NCBI RefSeq assembly: GCF_000003605.2 | Contig: NW_003110486.1 | Coordinates: 61,253 to 95,980, forward strand | From: Saccoglossus kowalevskii | Lineage: Eukaryota; Hemichordata; Enteropneusta; Harrimaniidae | Direction: 5' to 3' | Length of the DNA stretch: 34,728 bases | Shown: positions 1-8,886 of the stretch, in pieces | How positions within the stretch are numbered: position 1 is the stretch's first letter | Layout: every line of letters begins with the position of its first letter | Position numbers and translations under genes: made by a program | Notes under the pieces: generated by a model | What the model saw: only the letters and a program-made list of their open reading frames with translations | The model's database searches: none | Told to the model about the DNA's origin: nothing

Positions 1-122
1 AGTGTTGTTACTTTGAGATGGATTGCGAACTTCCAACAAAGAAAACATGATCTTTAACTACAAGATACAATTGAGGGATTTAATGACATAAAAATGCAAA
101 AAACTATGAGTCACAGGCAAAA

Positions 123-461
123 ATGTATGCCACCAATAACAACCGGTGTCCGGTAGCGGCAGCTGACAAAATTGCAGTGCACCCGGGTAATTGTCATCTG
201 TTTCAAAAAACACAGGACAACGCAGGATTCAACGGCGATATATGGTATTGTAATTCTTCACTATGGGTAAATAAATTACAGGAGATAATGAAGGTAATTT
301 CGAAAGCTACAGATTTGTGCCGAGTGTACACCAACCACTGTATTAGAGCGACGGCGTGCAGTCTTTCGGCCGGAGTTGAGACAAGGCATATCATGTACGT
401 GTCACAAAAACGATGCGAAAATCCGATCTTACACCATCAAACGGCGGGGGTTATTGCTTAA
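123..461 (+). pseudogene. Crypton-type tyrosine recombinase C-terminal fragment (DUF3504-like), inactive
   Basis: A 112-codon frame reads like the C-terminal half of the DUF3504 / Crypton tyrosine recombinase family, which cuts and rejoins DNA through a catalytic tyrosine and was also domesticated in ZMYM/QRICH1-type host proteins. What I see: an N-terminal CPV segment (residues 9-11), LFQ at 26-28, VNKLQEIMKVISKAT at 49-63, then YTNHCIRATA (69-78), which carries the HxxR catalytic pair H72 and R75. The usual SGH box is replaced by SQK (94-96), and the place of the catalytic tyrosine, about ten residues further on, holds HH (104-105). Loss of both residues means it cannot act as a recombinase. 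No matching sequence is visible in the 120 bases upstream, so the N-terminal part is missing or lies outside the window. The family call is from motif recognition. A decayed host paralogue is the alternative. Confidence 0.75.
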
Positions 462-922
462 GTACTGTATATCATTGTTTTAGTTGTGATTACTGCAAAT
501 CCGTTTTGATCAGGAAATGCTTGCAAAACCTTGTTAACAACAGTTTTTCTGCCAAAGATACCCCAAATTCACACAGCTTTTACTTGTGAAGTCACAGAAA
601 GAAAGATTTTTAGTTCTTGACAGATTATTGATAGAAATCTGACTTGAGTCTTTGTTTTTGGAGGAGACAATTCTATTGTATATACTCGCTTTCCAACGAC
701 ATCAAAATCACAGGAAAAGTTGACGAGTACATTCATTCTATAAACTTCAGAACCCAGTGACCTGTCAAACAAAGCATCACTATTTCCAGTGTTCAAAGTT
801 TTTCACGAACATCCTTTTGCAATAGCAAAACATGATTTACACCTATCAAAATATTAGGCTCACGTAAAGGTAACATCAAAAAAACTAAAATTGTGGACAG
901 TTGCTTGATAAATGATGGTAAA
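462..922. other. no gene or repeat recognised
   Basis: AT-rich sequence with short stop-rich frames in all directions. I see no motif or repeat here. Confidence 0.5.
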
Positions 923-1249
923 ATGTGCAGAAAGCTGTTGTTTCCTGGCAGGAAGACTATTGAAATCATTGAGGACGATGCTGAAATTATAGAAGTAATT
1001 TCAATAAATACTAATGTCATGAATGAATCACAGGTTAAGTACTTAGATGCCACATTGGACTTCCTGTTTGAACTTAATAGTAATGGAAAAAACGCTTTCA
1101 GGTCAATTAAATTTATCATGGTAATTTCTCAAAAAATAGTATTGGAAGAAATGCTTTTAGGTCAATTTATCATGGTAGTTCCTCGAAAAATATGGAAGTT
1201 ATTAGTAATTGCCGAGGAAACACTGGTAATGATTGTCACACTAGAGTAA
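923..1249 (+). CDS. orphan 108-codon reading frame, doubtful
   Basis: An ATG-started frame of 108 codons. The first half is acidic and Ile-rich (IEIIEDDAEIIEVI near residues 15-28) and the second half comes from a small tandem duplication, so FIMV recurs. No family is recognised, no splice sites or promoter support it, and frames of this length occur by chance. The internal duplication (1085-1138 and 1145-1195) argues for non-coding origin. Confidence 0.12.
   Translation: MCRKLLFPGRKTIEIIEDDAEIIEVISINTNVMNESQVKYLDATLDFLFELNSNGKNAFRSIKFIMVISQKIVLEEMLLGQFIMVVPRKIWKLLVIAEETLVMIVTLE
1085..1195 (+). repeat. two imperfect tandem copies of a ~50-bp unit
   Basis: Copy 1 (1085-1138) and copy 2 (1145-1195) both run GAARAAAYGCTTTYAGGTCA, then a TTTATCATGGTA block, then CTCRAAAAATA. 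Copy 2 lacks a few bases in the middle and differs by several substitutions, so the duplication is old. Confidence 0.6.
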
Positions 1250-1848
1250 AAGACGTTCTGATATATTTTTATCTTTATCAAGAGATCAACATTTCTTTGA
1301 TCTAAATTGTATGATAATCAGACATTGAATGATAATATATGCTGCAATCTCAGTTCATATCTGCCACCAGGTGCTCTGTTTCCATACAACAGTACTGTTA
1401 TGACCTCTAGCAGTTTTGACCCAAGGTTGACACCGAACAAGATTTGACACCTCAGTCTCACGAGTATACGCGATGTAAAATTCCTATTTTGACACTAAAT
1501 TAGTTGTTCTAAAATTAACTTTGTTGACATGTATCCCATAGTATAAATGTGTTAGCTGGCTTTGTCTATAGTGACAGTTATCAATAAAATAACGTGTGAC
1601 CTCGACGAGGTCAAATTGACTAAGAATTGCGCGAAATGCTTTGAAGTAAGCTTACCAATCTCTTGTCATAAACTGCAACAGAACAGTGGTCATAATGAAA
1701 ATCACAACATGACCACACCCCCTTTCCATGCTTTACACCACATTGTGCTTCCTTTGGCATGAAATTGATCAGACGAGAATGATTTTTCTTTTTAACGTTT
1801 ACAGTGAAAATATTGTTGCAGCAAAAATTGTGCCTCCATTCCCATTGA
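1250..1848. other. probable intron or intergenic DNA, nothing recognised
   Basis: Stop-rich in every frame. If the minus-strand exon at 1878-2073 is real, this stretch is its downstream intron. Confidence 0.4.
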
Positions 1849-1872
1849 AAAACAACCATGTTTGGTTGTTTT
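1849..1872. other. perfect 9-bp hairpin just inside an intron
   Basis: AAAACAACC (1849-1857), a six-base loop, then GGTTGTTTT (1864-1872). On the minus strand it begins five bases after the proposed GT of the 5' splice site at 1877-1876. It could influence donor recognition, but chance is possible in AT-rich DNA. Confidence 0.5.
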
Positions 1873-1877
1873 ATTAC

Positions 1878-2073
1878 CTCTCTGTTTAGTCCTTTGGGAG
1901 TATGACGATTTACTGCTTGTCTGTGACCCGATTCTCGGGCTGCCACTGTTGCTTCGACTATGTCTGCTACTCGGCGAGTCCGTCTGGCGTACACTTGGCG
2001 ATTCCTTTCTTCTATCACTTCGTAATTCATTGTAATTTCCAGATTGGCTCTTGGATGGGTTCTTCCCAACAGT
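1878..2073 (-). CDS. candidate internal exon, Ser/Arg-rich disordered protein segment
   Basis: Best host-gene exon in the window. On the minus strand a strong acceptor (CTGCTTTGTTTTTTCAG) precedes base 2073, and a donor reading AGAG|GTAATA follows base 1878, giving 196 nt. The frame beginning ACT GTT GGG is open throughout and encodes about 65 residues, of which roughly 19 are Ser, with SPSSRHSRSNSGSPR in the middle. These serines use both AGY and TCN codons, which points to selection on the amino acid and favours this frame over the also-open neighbouring frame. The composition suits an intrinsically disordered phosphorylated tail or linker. It starts in phase 0 and ends with two bases of an incomplete codon (AG). 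I do not recognise the parent protein, and neighbouring exons are not obvious within the window. Confidence 0.5.
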
Positions 2074-2075
2074 CT

Positions 2076-2652
2076 GAAAAAACAAAGCAGAATTAAATGT
2101 TCACAATGCACAACACTTATGATGGATGTAAACAATAAACTTTCATAAACAGTAAATTTCAAAGAAAAATTTCAGGAAAACCAGAACAGAATCACAAAAT
2201 TAATCCAGTTAATGTTTAGCATGGTTCCTCATAGAATGTTTTTTGTCTAGTATCGGAGACAAATCATAACAGAGCTAATCAAAATTACATACAGGAAGTG
2301 CTAGGAGATGACAACCTCACAGGCCATGTAGAGGTCAACAAATTTAGGTCAGTTTTATTTTTCAAATAATTTAGCATAATATGTTCGAAGAATATCCAAA
2401 ATACAAGGCTGCTTTGCCTTTTCATGTTTATTAGTCATTATTTTGGGGGTACTGATTTTTTTGTTTATTTTCTGCAGTGAAGCAGAATTCGATATAAACA
2501 AATCATGTTTTTCATATTTTTTAAATCAGATCGAAATGATCGGATACACTTTCGCTTTGGAGAACGGCAGGAAATGATTAGCAGTGAAGCATGCTGCAGT
2601 CTGTTCACCAAATTTTTAGTTCCGATGTAAAATTTTAACAGTGTTTCAATTT
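2076..2652. other. probable intron or intergenic DNA, nothing recognised
   Basis: AT-rich and stop-rich. It would be the intron upstream of the minus-strand exon at 1878-2073. Confidence 0.35.
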
Positions 2653-2775
2653 TTAATGTGCAGATGTTTTGCACTTGCACAGGAACGCAGCATGAAAGTT
2701 AATCGTCTCGTCGCCCTGGTTTATTTCGCGATCTTCGACTACAAACCTGGTATGGATGGGCTCGGTTTCTATCAT
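2653..2775 (-). CDS. short candidate exon or ORF, unknown product
   Basis: Minus-strand frame of 40 codons starting ATG ATA GAA ACC GAG, with residues TRFVVEDREINQGDETINF in the middle. It lies directly after an acceptor-like tract (TTTGTTTATTCCTGTAG|GTACC) and is CpG-richer than its surroundings. No good splice donor is seen: GTGCAA sites near its end are weak, and they would not join in phase with the Ser-rich exon at 1878-2073. No family is recognised. It could be an internal exon or chance. Confidence 0.22.
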   Translation of the reverse strand: MIETEPIHTRFVVEDREINQGDETINFHAAFLCKCKTSAH

Positions 2776-2892
2776 GGTACCTACAGGAATAAACAAATAA
2801 AATATAATTAATATAATGAACCGATGTGCTGGAAATCTAGCTCAGAAATTGCACCACGAAAATGAGAATTATTCTGGGATTCCCTAACAAAT

Positions 2893-2994
2893 ATGGCGGA
2901 TGTTGCCCTGGTCAGTCACAGTTTCGTCAAGGAAATAAATCGATCCGTACCCATCGTGGAGCCTTGGATGTGTTCTTGCATGCATTACCATTAA
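2893..2994 (+). CDS. short ORF with promoter-type ATGGCGGA start, unknown
   Basis: A 33-codon plus-strand frame beginning AAATATGGCGGATGTTGCC. ATGGCGG around a start codon is typical of YY1-type core promoter elements and of first coding exons in animals. The codons stay open through VALVSHSFVKEINRSVPIVE. No convincing splice donor follows, so it may be an uORF or chance within the CpG-richer patch at 2.7-3.3 kb. Confidence 0.2.
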   Translation: MADVALVSHSFVKEINRSVPIVEPWMCSCMHYH

Positions 2995-3480
2995 TGCTAG
3001 TGTTTATGGAGTCGATTTCAGGGCAAATTAGCCGTTAGGATCTGTAGGAAATTTGACTATTCGACTCCACAACACAAGGCATCTCAATAAGGTGGGGAGG
3101 ACGCCATGACACATACGGGTATTCTGAAAATATATCGTTACGAATCGGCTACGTTCGGAAAAAAAACTCGGATGTAATGAACGAGGGGTGAGTCTGGTGG
3201 CCGCGGAGGGGTCCCCGATAAACAACTTTTTAATACAGTAATTTAGATATTGACGAGAAATGTACATGTTTGTAAAACAAATAAACTATATAGACATACT
3301 TGACAAGTTATTTTAAGTAGTCACCTGAAACAAACATTTAAAAAAAATATTAATTAATATTTTATGAACTTATTCATAAACAGATGTGCAAGTAGCATGT
3401 TTTCGACGGATATAGATTAATTTTAATTATAAAACACGCATAATTTAAAGACCTGGCTACTATTGTAGCCGGTCTATCAG
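2995..3480. other. CpG-richer patch without a recognised gene
   Basis: The 3050-3230 part contains several CG dinucleotides (for example GGCCGCGGAGGGG near 3200), unlike the AT-rich surroundings. Minus-strand frames here look unconvincing. The rest is AT-rich. Confidence 0.3.
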
Positions 3481-3483
3481 TTA

Positions 3484-3600
3484 TCCAATAAATTCTTACC
3501 CGCCAAACAAATGGTATCACCCAATCAGTCAAGATTGGTCACGTGACGCACAGTTTCAAGATGGAGCAAAGCGAGTAGGCAAGGATGTGATCAAGGTAGG
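3484..3600 (+). promoter_or_regulatory. candidate promoter: CCAAT boxes, E-box, short exon with splice donor
   Basis: CCAAT at 3485-3489 and 3521-3525, its complement ATTGG at 3534-3538, and the E-box CACGTG at 3540-3545 lie within 60 bases. They are followed by a CpG-bearing stretch with ATG at 3561 (a five-codon frame) and a good 5' splice site AAG|GTAGGT at 3595/3596. Spaced CCAAT boxes bind NF-Y, and CACGTG binds bHLH factors such as USF. The arrangement suggests a TATA-less promoter with a non-coding first exon on the plus strand. The transcription start and downstream exons cannot be located. Confidence 0.3.
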
Positions 3601-5944
3601 TGGTATTTTTCGAGACTTGCAGATTCCCATGCCCAATATTCATGTATCACGAAATCACCCTGGTTCCCCGTAATTGAAGTTTCAGAGACTATTGGTACAA
3701 CATGTAAGAAATCGCGATGTTTATGCGTATGTCTCACAAGTGTACCACTACCTAGTGGGCTTGCCTTCGTGTTATTGTTTTTGATCGTGGAAGCTTTGGC
3801 GCGTTGCTCACCAGCATTTCACCGAGTCCCTGCAGTACAACGGCGGGTGACTCACTCACAGTGCTTCATATTTGCAACATTCTATCGCGATGTTGACATA
3901 AACCGTATGCTTACACCGGTGAGACTTAGTGATTCAATTGTGACTCATTGTACTTGAAAAAAATACACACGAAGCCATGGACCATCCGCACGCATTTCAT
4001 TGCCGATCAATCGTACGTATTTCTGTGTTTCAAATAATAATTGCCGATTCAACACTAGCCTCTTCAACACTTCCCCGTTTCTTGTGCAATATGTGTGTTG
4101 TATCTTTGTTTCCCCGTTTGCTCGCGCACATTAGCAGTTTTGTCGATACGCAACATTTCGAATAAACCTCGTACGCTCTGTGAATCATTTGTTCCGAACT
4201 CGCTAAGTAGTTAATATTCTTTTTTAATTGGGTTATTGATTCTGTTTCCACCTCGTAAATATAATTGTACAATTATTCCTTGAGATATTTTGCTTGATCA
4301 TGACGTATTTGTGTAGTCAAAGTTGATTTATCATCACCGTTGCCAGCCAATCACAGATGACAAATACGGAAATAAAAATCTTTATTATGGCTAATCCTTC
4401 AGTAATGTTTTGTATGCTTTGTAATTTCTTTTCAAATTACCATGAAATCGTGATCCCGTGAATATATTTCCTGCTAGATTTAGTTACAATATCAGGTGAC
4501 CTATTAAAAGCTTATTTTGTCATTTTTTTTTTATGATTTCCAACGAAAAATCTTACTTTGGTTACTTATAGGTATTATGTATATAAGACAGGTGTGGATT
4601 ATTTAGTCATTTTCAAAACCAGATGAAAGTATGTTTATCCATTTTTTTTAACTCACTGGTGTCTGAATTTAGAGTACAAGAAAAATAGTAATATCAGTAT
4701 AAATGAAATTAGAGAAACAGCTGATTAATAAATGAAATTTAAGAATTGTTATCAGAAATATTAAGGAGAAACAACATAATTTATAATTGCAGTATAAAAA
4801 AGTAATTATTAGTCAAATAAACAATCAAAAGTTAATTCGTAGCAATCAGTCTTGGAAGGTATTTTCATCGCTTAGTATTTAGTGGGAAAGGATTTTTTCT
4901 ATAGCATGCTTAAAATTCATTACTTGTACTCAGCGTCGACTTCTGTTATCCGGAGTTCGAGCATTTGTACTGTCTATACAAATCAATTTCTGAGATGGAT
5001 AATTTGAATGGGTGTGTGTGTGGAAGTATGATAGAGGCTCTGAAAAGGGTTGTTGTCCTTTATATGAACTCTAATGTTTACATTTATTATTATTATTATT
5101 ATGTCCTTGTCTTTTCAAGTAGGATATTCCCTTTTATGCCGTTGTCACTAAACTTTGCAAGTGTTTTATTTTTTACATGTGCTAGACTAATACAAAAACG
5201 AAAACTATGATTTACATATCTCAGGATATATTCCAGGATTAATGATATCTAAAATTAATGGATTAACCTAATATGTTTGTACTTTTTTAAATTAGCAATT
5301 TTTTTTTTCAAAAATCATGAATTAAAAAAATTAAAATATTCAGGTATTGTCACTAGATTTTATTTTCATTTAATCATTTTTTCATTAAATATAGTAAAAG
5401 ATAAGTCAAAGCGAAAATAAAGTACTTGACAGTGTACAGAATTACTTTTGCTTACTAATGTGTTTAAAGGGCCAGCTGTCAACCCTTGGGATTGCACTGG
5501 GGAATCATGGGTCACCCATTGCTCATGTTTATAATTTTTTCGTTTGTTTACTTTTGTAATTTTGATTGGTTGAGTATGTTCACTCTAGATAACTGTTTTT
5601 GTGTTTTATTAGCACTGCTATAAAAGCCCAAAATTTTTATAGTACTTTTTTTAAAATGAAATACAAATCCATTTCTTTGTTATGTTAGTTTAGTCTGATT
5701 AATTGCCTTTAGAAAGGTTATGTTTGTATACTCGCTATGACACCAATTAACTGATAGTCTTGGGATATGTTAGGTACCCAGTTTCCTTATTTTTGATCAA
5801 TGTAATGAATAATGAAGTCCCATATCTTGTATCCATGGTTACTAGATACCATATTTGATTCACTAGCAGGGCATTTCCTTATGTAAATTGTCAAAATATG
5901 TAATATTTTTATTATTCAGTATACAAAGAATGAGATTTATATGT
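3601..5944. other. no gene recognised; one (ATT)n microsatellite
   Basis: Intron-like AT-rich DNA. Frames at 3.77-4.17 kb are short and resemble no family. An ATT microsatellite sits at about 5082-5102. An unpaired TTTAAAGGGCCAG near 5464 resembles the end of the TTAA-flanked MITE at 19149 but has no partner. Confidence 0.5.
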
Positions 5945-5954
5945 ATATTTATTT

Positions 5955-6003
5955 GTTTATATGCGCTTCTATTGGAAATGCGCTTCTAATAGAACAAATA
6001 TGG
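5955..6003 (+). repeat. family C doublet repeat
   Basis: ATGCGCTTCTATTGGAA followed at once by ATGCGCTTCTAATAGAAC, a 17-18 bp unit repeated twice. Related doublets or singles occur at 8995-9045 (minus), 13620-13660 (plus, degenerate), 26890-26930 (plus) and 28510-28677 (minus). Confidence 0.55.
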
Positions 6004-6039
6004 TAATCCCTATTGCCCTAGTGTCCATTCTATATTAAG

Positions 6040-6484
6040 CTACGTTCTCACACGTATAAAAAACGTCGGTGTTAACACTGTTTTTTTTCTTGTGCAAATA
6101 TTAGATAATCTGCTGAATTGTCTTCTCGTGTTCTCACTCAGTAAAAACAGCGGTGTTTGAGGTTTGAATGCTGGCCTTCCACCTAATATTTCGTGTAGTT
6201 CATCCCAAAATGGCATAGTTTTCGGATCTCTACTGCTTCTGTTGTTGTGCTCAGTCACTTCTCTGTACTTTATAAGTAAAGTTTTGGTCTTCCAATTAAC
6301 TTTGTAATGACGTCCTGTCTAACCCCTTTTCAGCCGCTTTTTCTGCAATCACAGCATATACTATAGCATCCCTAGATGCTCCGTCCATCATTCTTTGAAT
6401 ATTGGATTCTCTCTATACAGATATGAGTAATTTTGTTTCTTCGTCTGACCAGTTCGACATTCGATCTGTAACCTCTGACGCCAT
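6040..6484 (-). pseudogene. Myb/SANT-like DNA-binding protein fragment, broken
   Basis: Starting at ATGGCGTCAGAG on the minus strand, the protein reads MSNWSDEETKLLISV and later PFWDELHEILGGRPAFKP. This is the trihelix-like Myb/SANT fold (W-DEE-LI.....NN.....F-DELDE-LG-RP pattern) found in the accessory DNA-binding protein of PIF/Harbinger transposons and in many expanded animal gene families. Two breaks are visible. A TAG at 6413-6415 stands where the family usually has a second Trp. A frameshift near 6305-6315 separates the helix-2 part from the HYKVNWKTKT segment. After the domain the frame runs on without recognisable sequence to a stop at 6040. No transposase gene is nearby. An active gene with an intron hiding the frameshift is unlikely because the TAG stands alone in coding sequence. 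Confidence 0.75.
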
Positions 6485-8164
6485 CTTGTGTAATGACAAG
6501 CATAAATAAGTCGGCAATAGACGGAGTTTGGCCGTTGTATTGTGTTCACATGGCACATTGGGTTGTGCAAGAGCCGGTGTGACAACAGCCTTTAGGATCT
6601 GGTCCATCCTATTTACGACGGTGTCAAAAACGCCAACGCCAAAACGGCGTATTCTGTTTACACGCACACATTTTAACAATGTTCTCAGATAAAAGGCGTT
6701 GTGACAACAGCTTATTTCGTCCAGTGAGAATACCACTTTAGCTAAGACATTCTGAGAAATATTGGCTTTTTTCTGTCCTACATTGTTTGTGAGATTAACC
6801 TGTAGATAAAATATAGTATGCACAGAAATGATGATAAAACAATATAAACGAGGGGAGGCTGCTTCAGTTTTGTCAGCATTACCTTGTTTACACTACAACA
6901 TTTTATCAGAGCCCAATGGCTCAAAGCAGCAAAAATCCCTGGGTAAACATGTTCAGCTCGAGTCGACTTCGGCTCCAGTATTGTCTTGGTGCTGAGTACC
7001 GACTGACTGGGCCAGACATAGCCCTGACTGTAAACTCATCAGAGGTTAAATCGCACACTCTATTGCTCTTACATCTGAAGGGTCAACATCGTTTGTAATT
7101 TCTCACCTCCCATTTGGCCCTATCCAGAAAGTGCAAGGAGCAATTCACCTTTGATAACATGCTGGCTTGTAAACCTAGCACGTATCAACAGATTACATAC
7201 AGAATAATTTTTTTTTCAGTATTTAAAATTCAGTAGGAAACAAAATGACAAATCCAGATTACTTGTAGTTATCCTAGCAGACAAATGTGATTACATTGCG
7301 ACCAGCTATAAGTCATGATCTTTATAGGGACACCACTACGTGTAACTACTAGTATTAAGTCTAATCTCAAGTGAAATTTACTCACTCATTAAAGTTGATT
7401 ACTACGAAAACAAACATAAACAATGGCCTCCCGTGATTATCCCCTTTTCTGGGACTGACAACTTTCCTCTTAAAAGAGTTTCAGGAAATGTCATAGAAAA
7501 AATGTTAAAGTTGAAAATAATCTTCATCCCAAAGAAAATCAACTGAGCCATTAATTAAAGAATCGTGTTTCACAACCATGTCCACTGGTCTGTGCTGTAT
7601 TCACTCAGGATTCATCATTTCTTTTTTCATCGAATTGTAAATCCTAATAGGTTTTTTGTTATATATTTATTCTAAAAAATTACATGGTAATATACAAAAT
7701 ATGCCATATAATCTCACAAATTTCGACCTCTCTTTTAAAACTAATTATTTACACTTGAACATTTAGAAGTTTTGGTAGTACAATGTAAAAAATACACCAG
7801 TGAAAATTCAATAAAAAAAAGCTATAATTTGTTGCCATTTTGTGATTCATCCTAGATCACACTGGATTCTCATTTCTCATAAAAGTAATGTAGAACCATA
7901 AAATATAATAGAATATTAATCACCAGTTAATGGTTGCCTGCATAGCTGCATAGATATCTATCCGGGATATCTAGTTGCATTTTGATTACATCAGTTTACG
8001 AGTGTTTGACATAACATGAATTTAACATCATTCATCATTCTTATACATTGAGAGAATTACATTTTGAAAACCCAGTGGTCAAATTGTGAAATATCTGAAA
8101 TAAGATATGTGTATGTGTTATTGCATTTTGTGTTTTCTCCAGTATATTTGAACAGTGTGGTGGT
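6485..8164. other. no gene recognised
   Basis: 6.55-6.70 kb is CpG-richer and contains GTCAAAAACGCC and AAAACGGCG, which echo the AAAAACGTCGGTGTTAACAC sequence near 6059. These may be worn terminal sequences of the element that carried the Myb/SANT-like gene. The rest is AT-rich with no readable structure. Confidence 0.4.
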
Positions 8165-8310
8165 AACCATCACAGAGCACTATGTGTCAGCACTAGAACT
8201 TGCAATTTGCACATACAAAAAAAATGTCCGGAGAGACAACAGTGACACTCAATGTCCAGAACTGTCGCCTGGCACAAAAAATATTTAAAAAAAAAAAAAA
8301 ACCAACACAG
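8165..8310 (+). mobile_element. 5'-truncated SINE copy with imperfect target-site duplication
   Basis: 8176-8299 matches the last third of the SINE at 29265-29608: CACTATGTGTCAGCAC, CTTGCAATTTGCAC and GGAGAGACAACAGTGACA are shared, and both end in a long A tail. The copy is bounded by AACCATCACAG (8165-8175) and AACCAACACAG (8300-8310), a 10-of-11 direct repeat, as expected for LINE-driven insertion with 5' truncation. The tRNA-like head is missing, so this copy cannot be transcribed from its own promoter. Confidence 0.8.
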
Positions 8311-8522
8311 TGATTTGTTTTACCACCACAGTCATTGTCCTTACTACCACAGTTGTTCATTTCCACTGTGCAAATGCTGACTTTTTAGATCAAATTGCTA
8401 AATTACTTAAAATTCAAGTCTTATATCACTCGTGACTCGCAATAAGAGATTTGTTAGTGTATAAATTGTGTGCATCATGTAATTTAGTATTTTATTCAGC
8501 ATCATTTTGGTTCGGAATAATT

Positions 8523-8552
8523 ATGCAAATAATATGCAAATGTTATGCAAAT
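8523..8552 (+). promoter_or_regulatory. three octamer motifs at 11-bp spacing
   Basis: ATGCAAAT occurs perfectly at 8523-8530, 8534-8541 and 8545-8552. This is the consensus POU/Oct site, and the starts are exactly 11 bases apart, about one helical turn. It may be an enhancer element or a small tandem repeat that happens to contain octamers. Confidence 0.45.
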
Positions 8553-8691
8553 TAGTAAGTAAATTTTTAATTTTCACCTCAGTGGTTTAATTAGCTAAAG
8601 AGAACATTGTACAGTTGTTGAGTATTGTAGACATTCTTTGGAGCTACGACTCGTCCTTCACAATAGAGAATGATATAATAGTGATTTGTTC

Positions 8692-8886
8692 ATGTGTTCT
8701 CATAGAGATATTGCTTGTGACTCCACGGGCGCTCTAATATCCCGCCAACAAATGGCGTTTGAATTACCGAACACACAAAGCGTCTATTTTATGTCTTTAT
8801 GTGCTAGTACTTCAATAGTCACAAATAACGGTGAATTATATTCTGAGCGAACTTATGGAACTTGCACCACCGATAGTGAAGACTAA
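8692..8886 (+). CDS. orphan 64-codon ORF, unknown
   Basis: ATG-started frame with a balanced, non-low-complexity composition (segment MAFELPNTQSVYFMSLCAS). No family is recognised. No strong splice signal was noticed at its edges. Possibly chance. Confidence 0.15.
   Translation: MCSHRDIACDSTGALISRQQMAFELPNTQSVYFMSLCASTSIVTNNGELYSERTYGTCTTDSED

Noticed and set aside
1620..2162. 180-codon minus-strand ORF overlapping the Ser-rich exon
   Set aside because: It runs through both proposed splice sites into intron-like sequence. The alternative frame has mixed AGY/TCN serine codons, which better indicates coding selection.
5082..5210. ORF with a Tyr run
   Set aside because: The Tyr run is the translated ATT microsatellite and does not indicate a gene.
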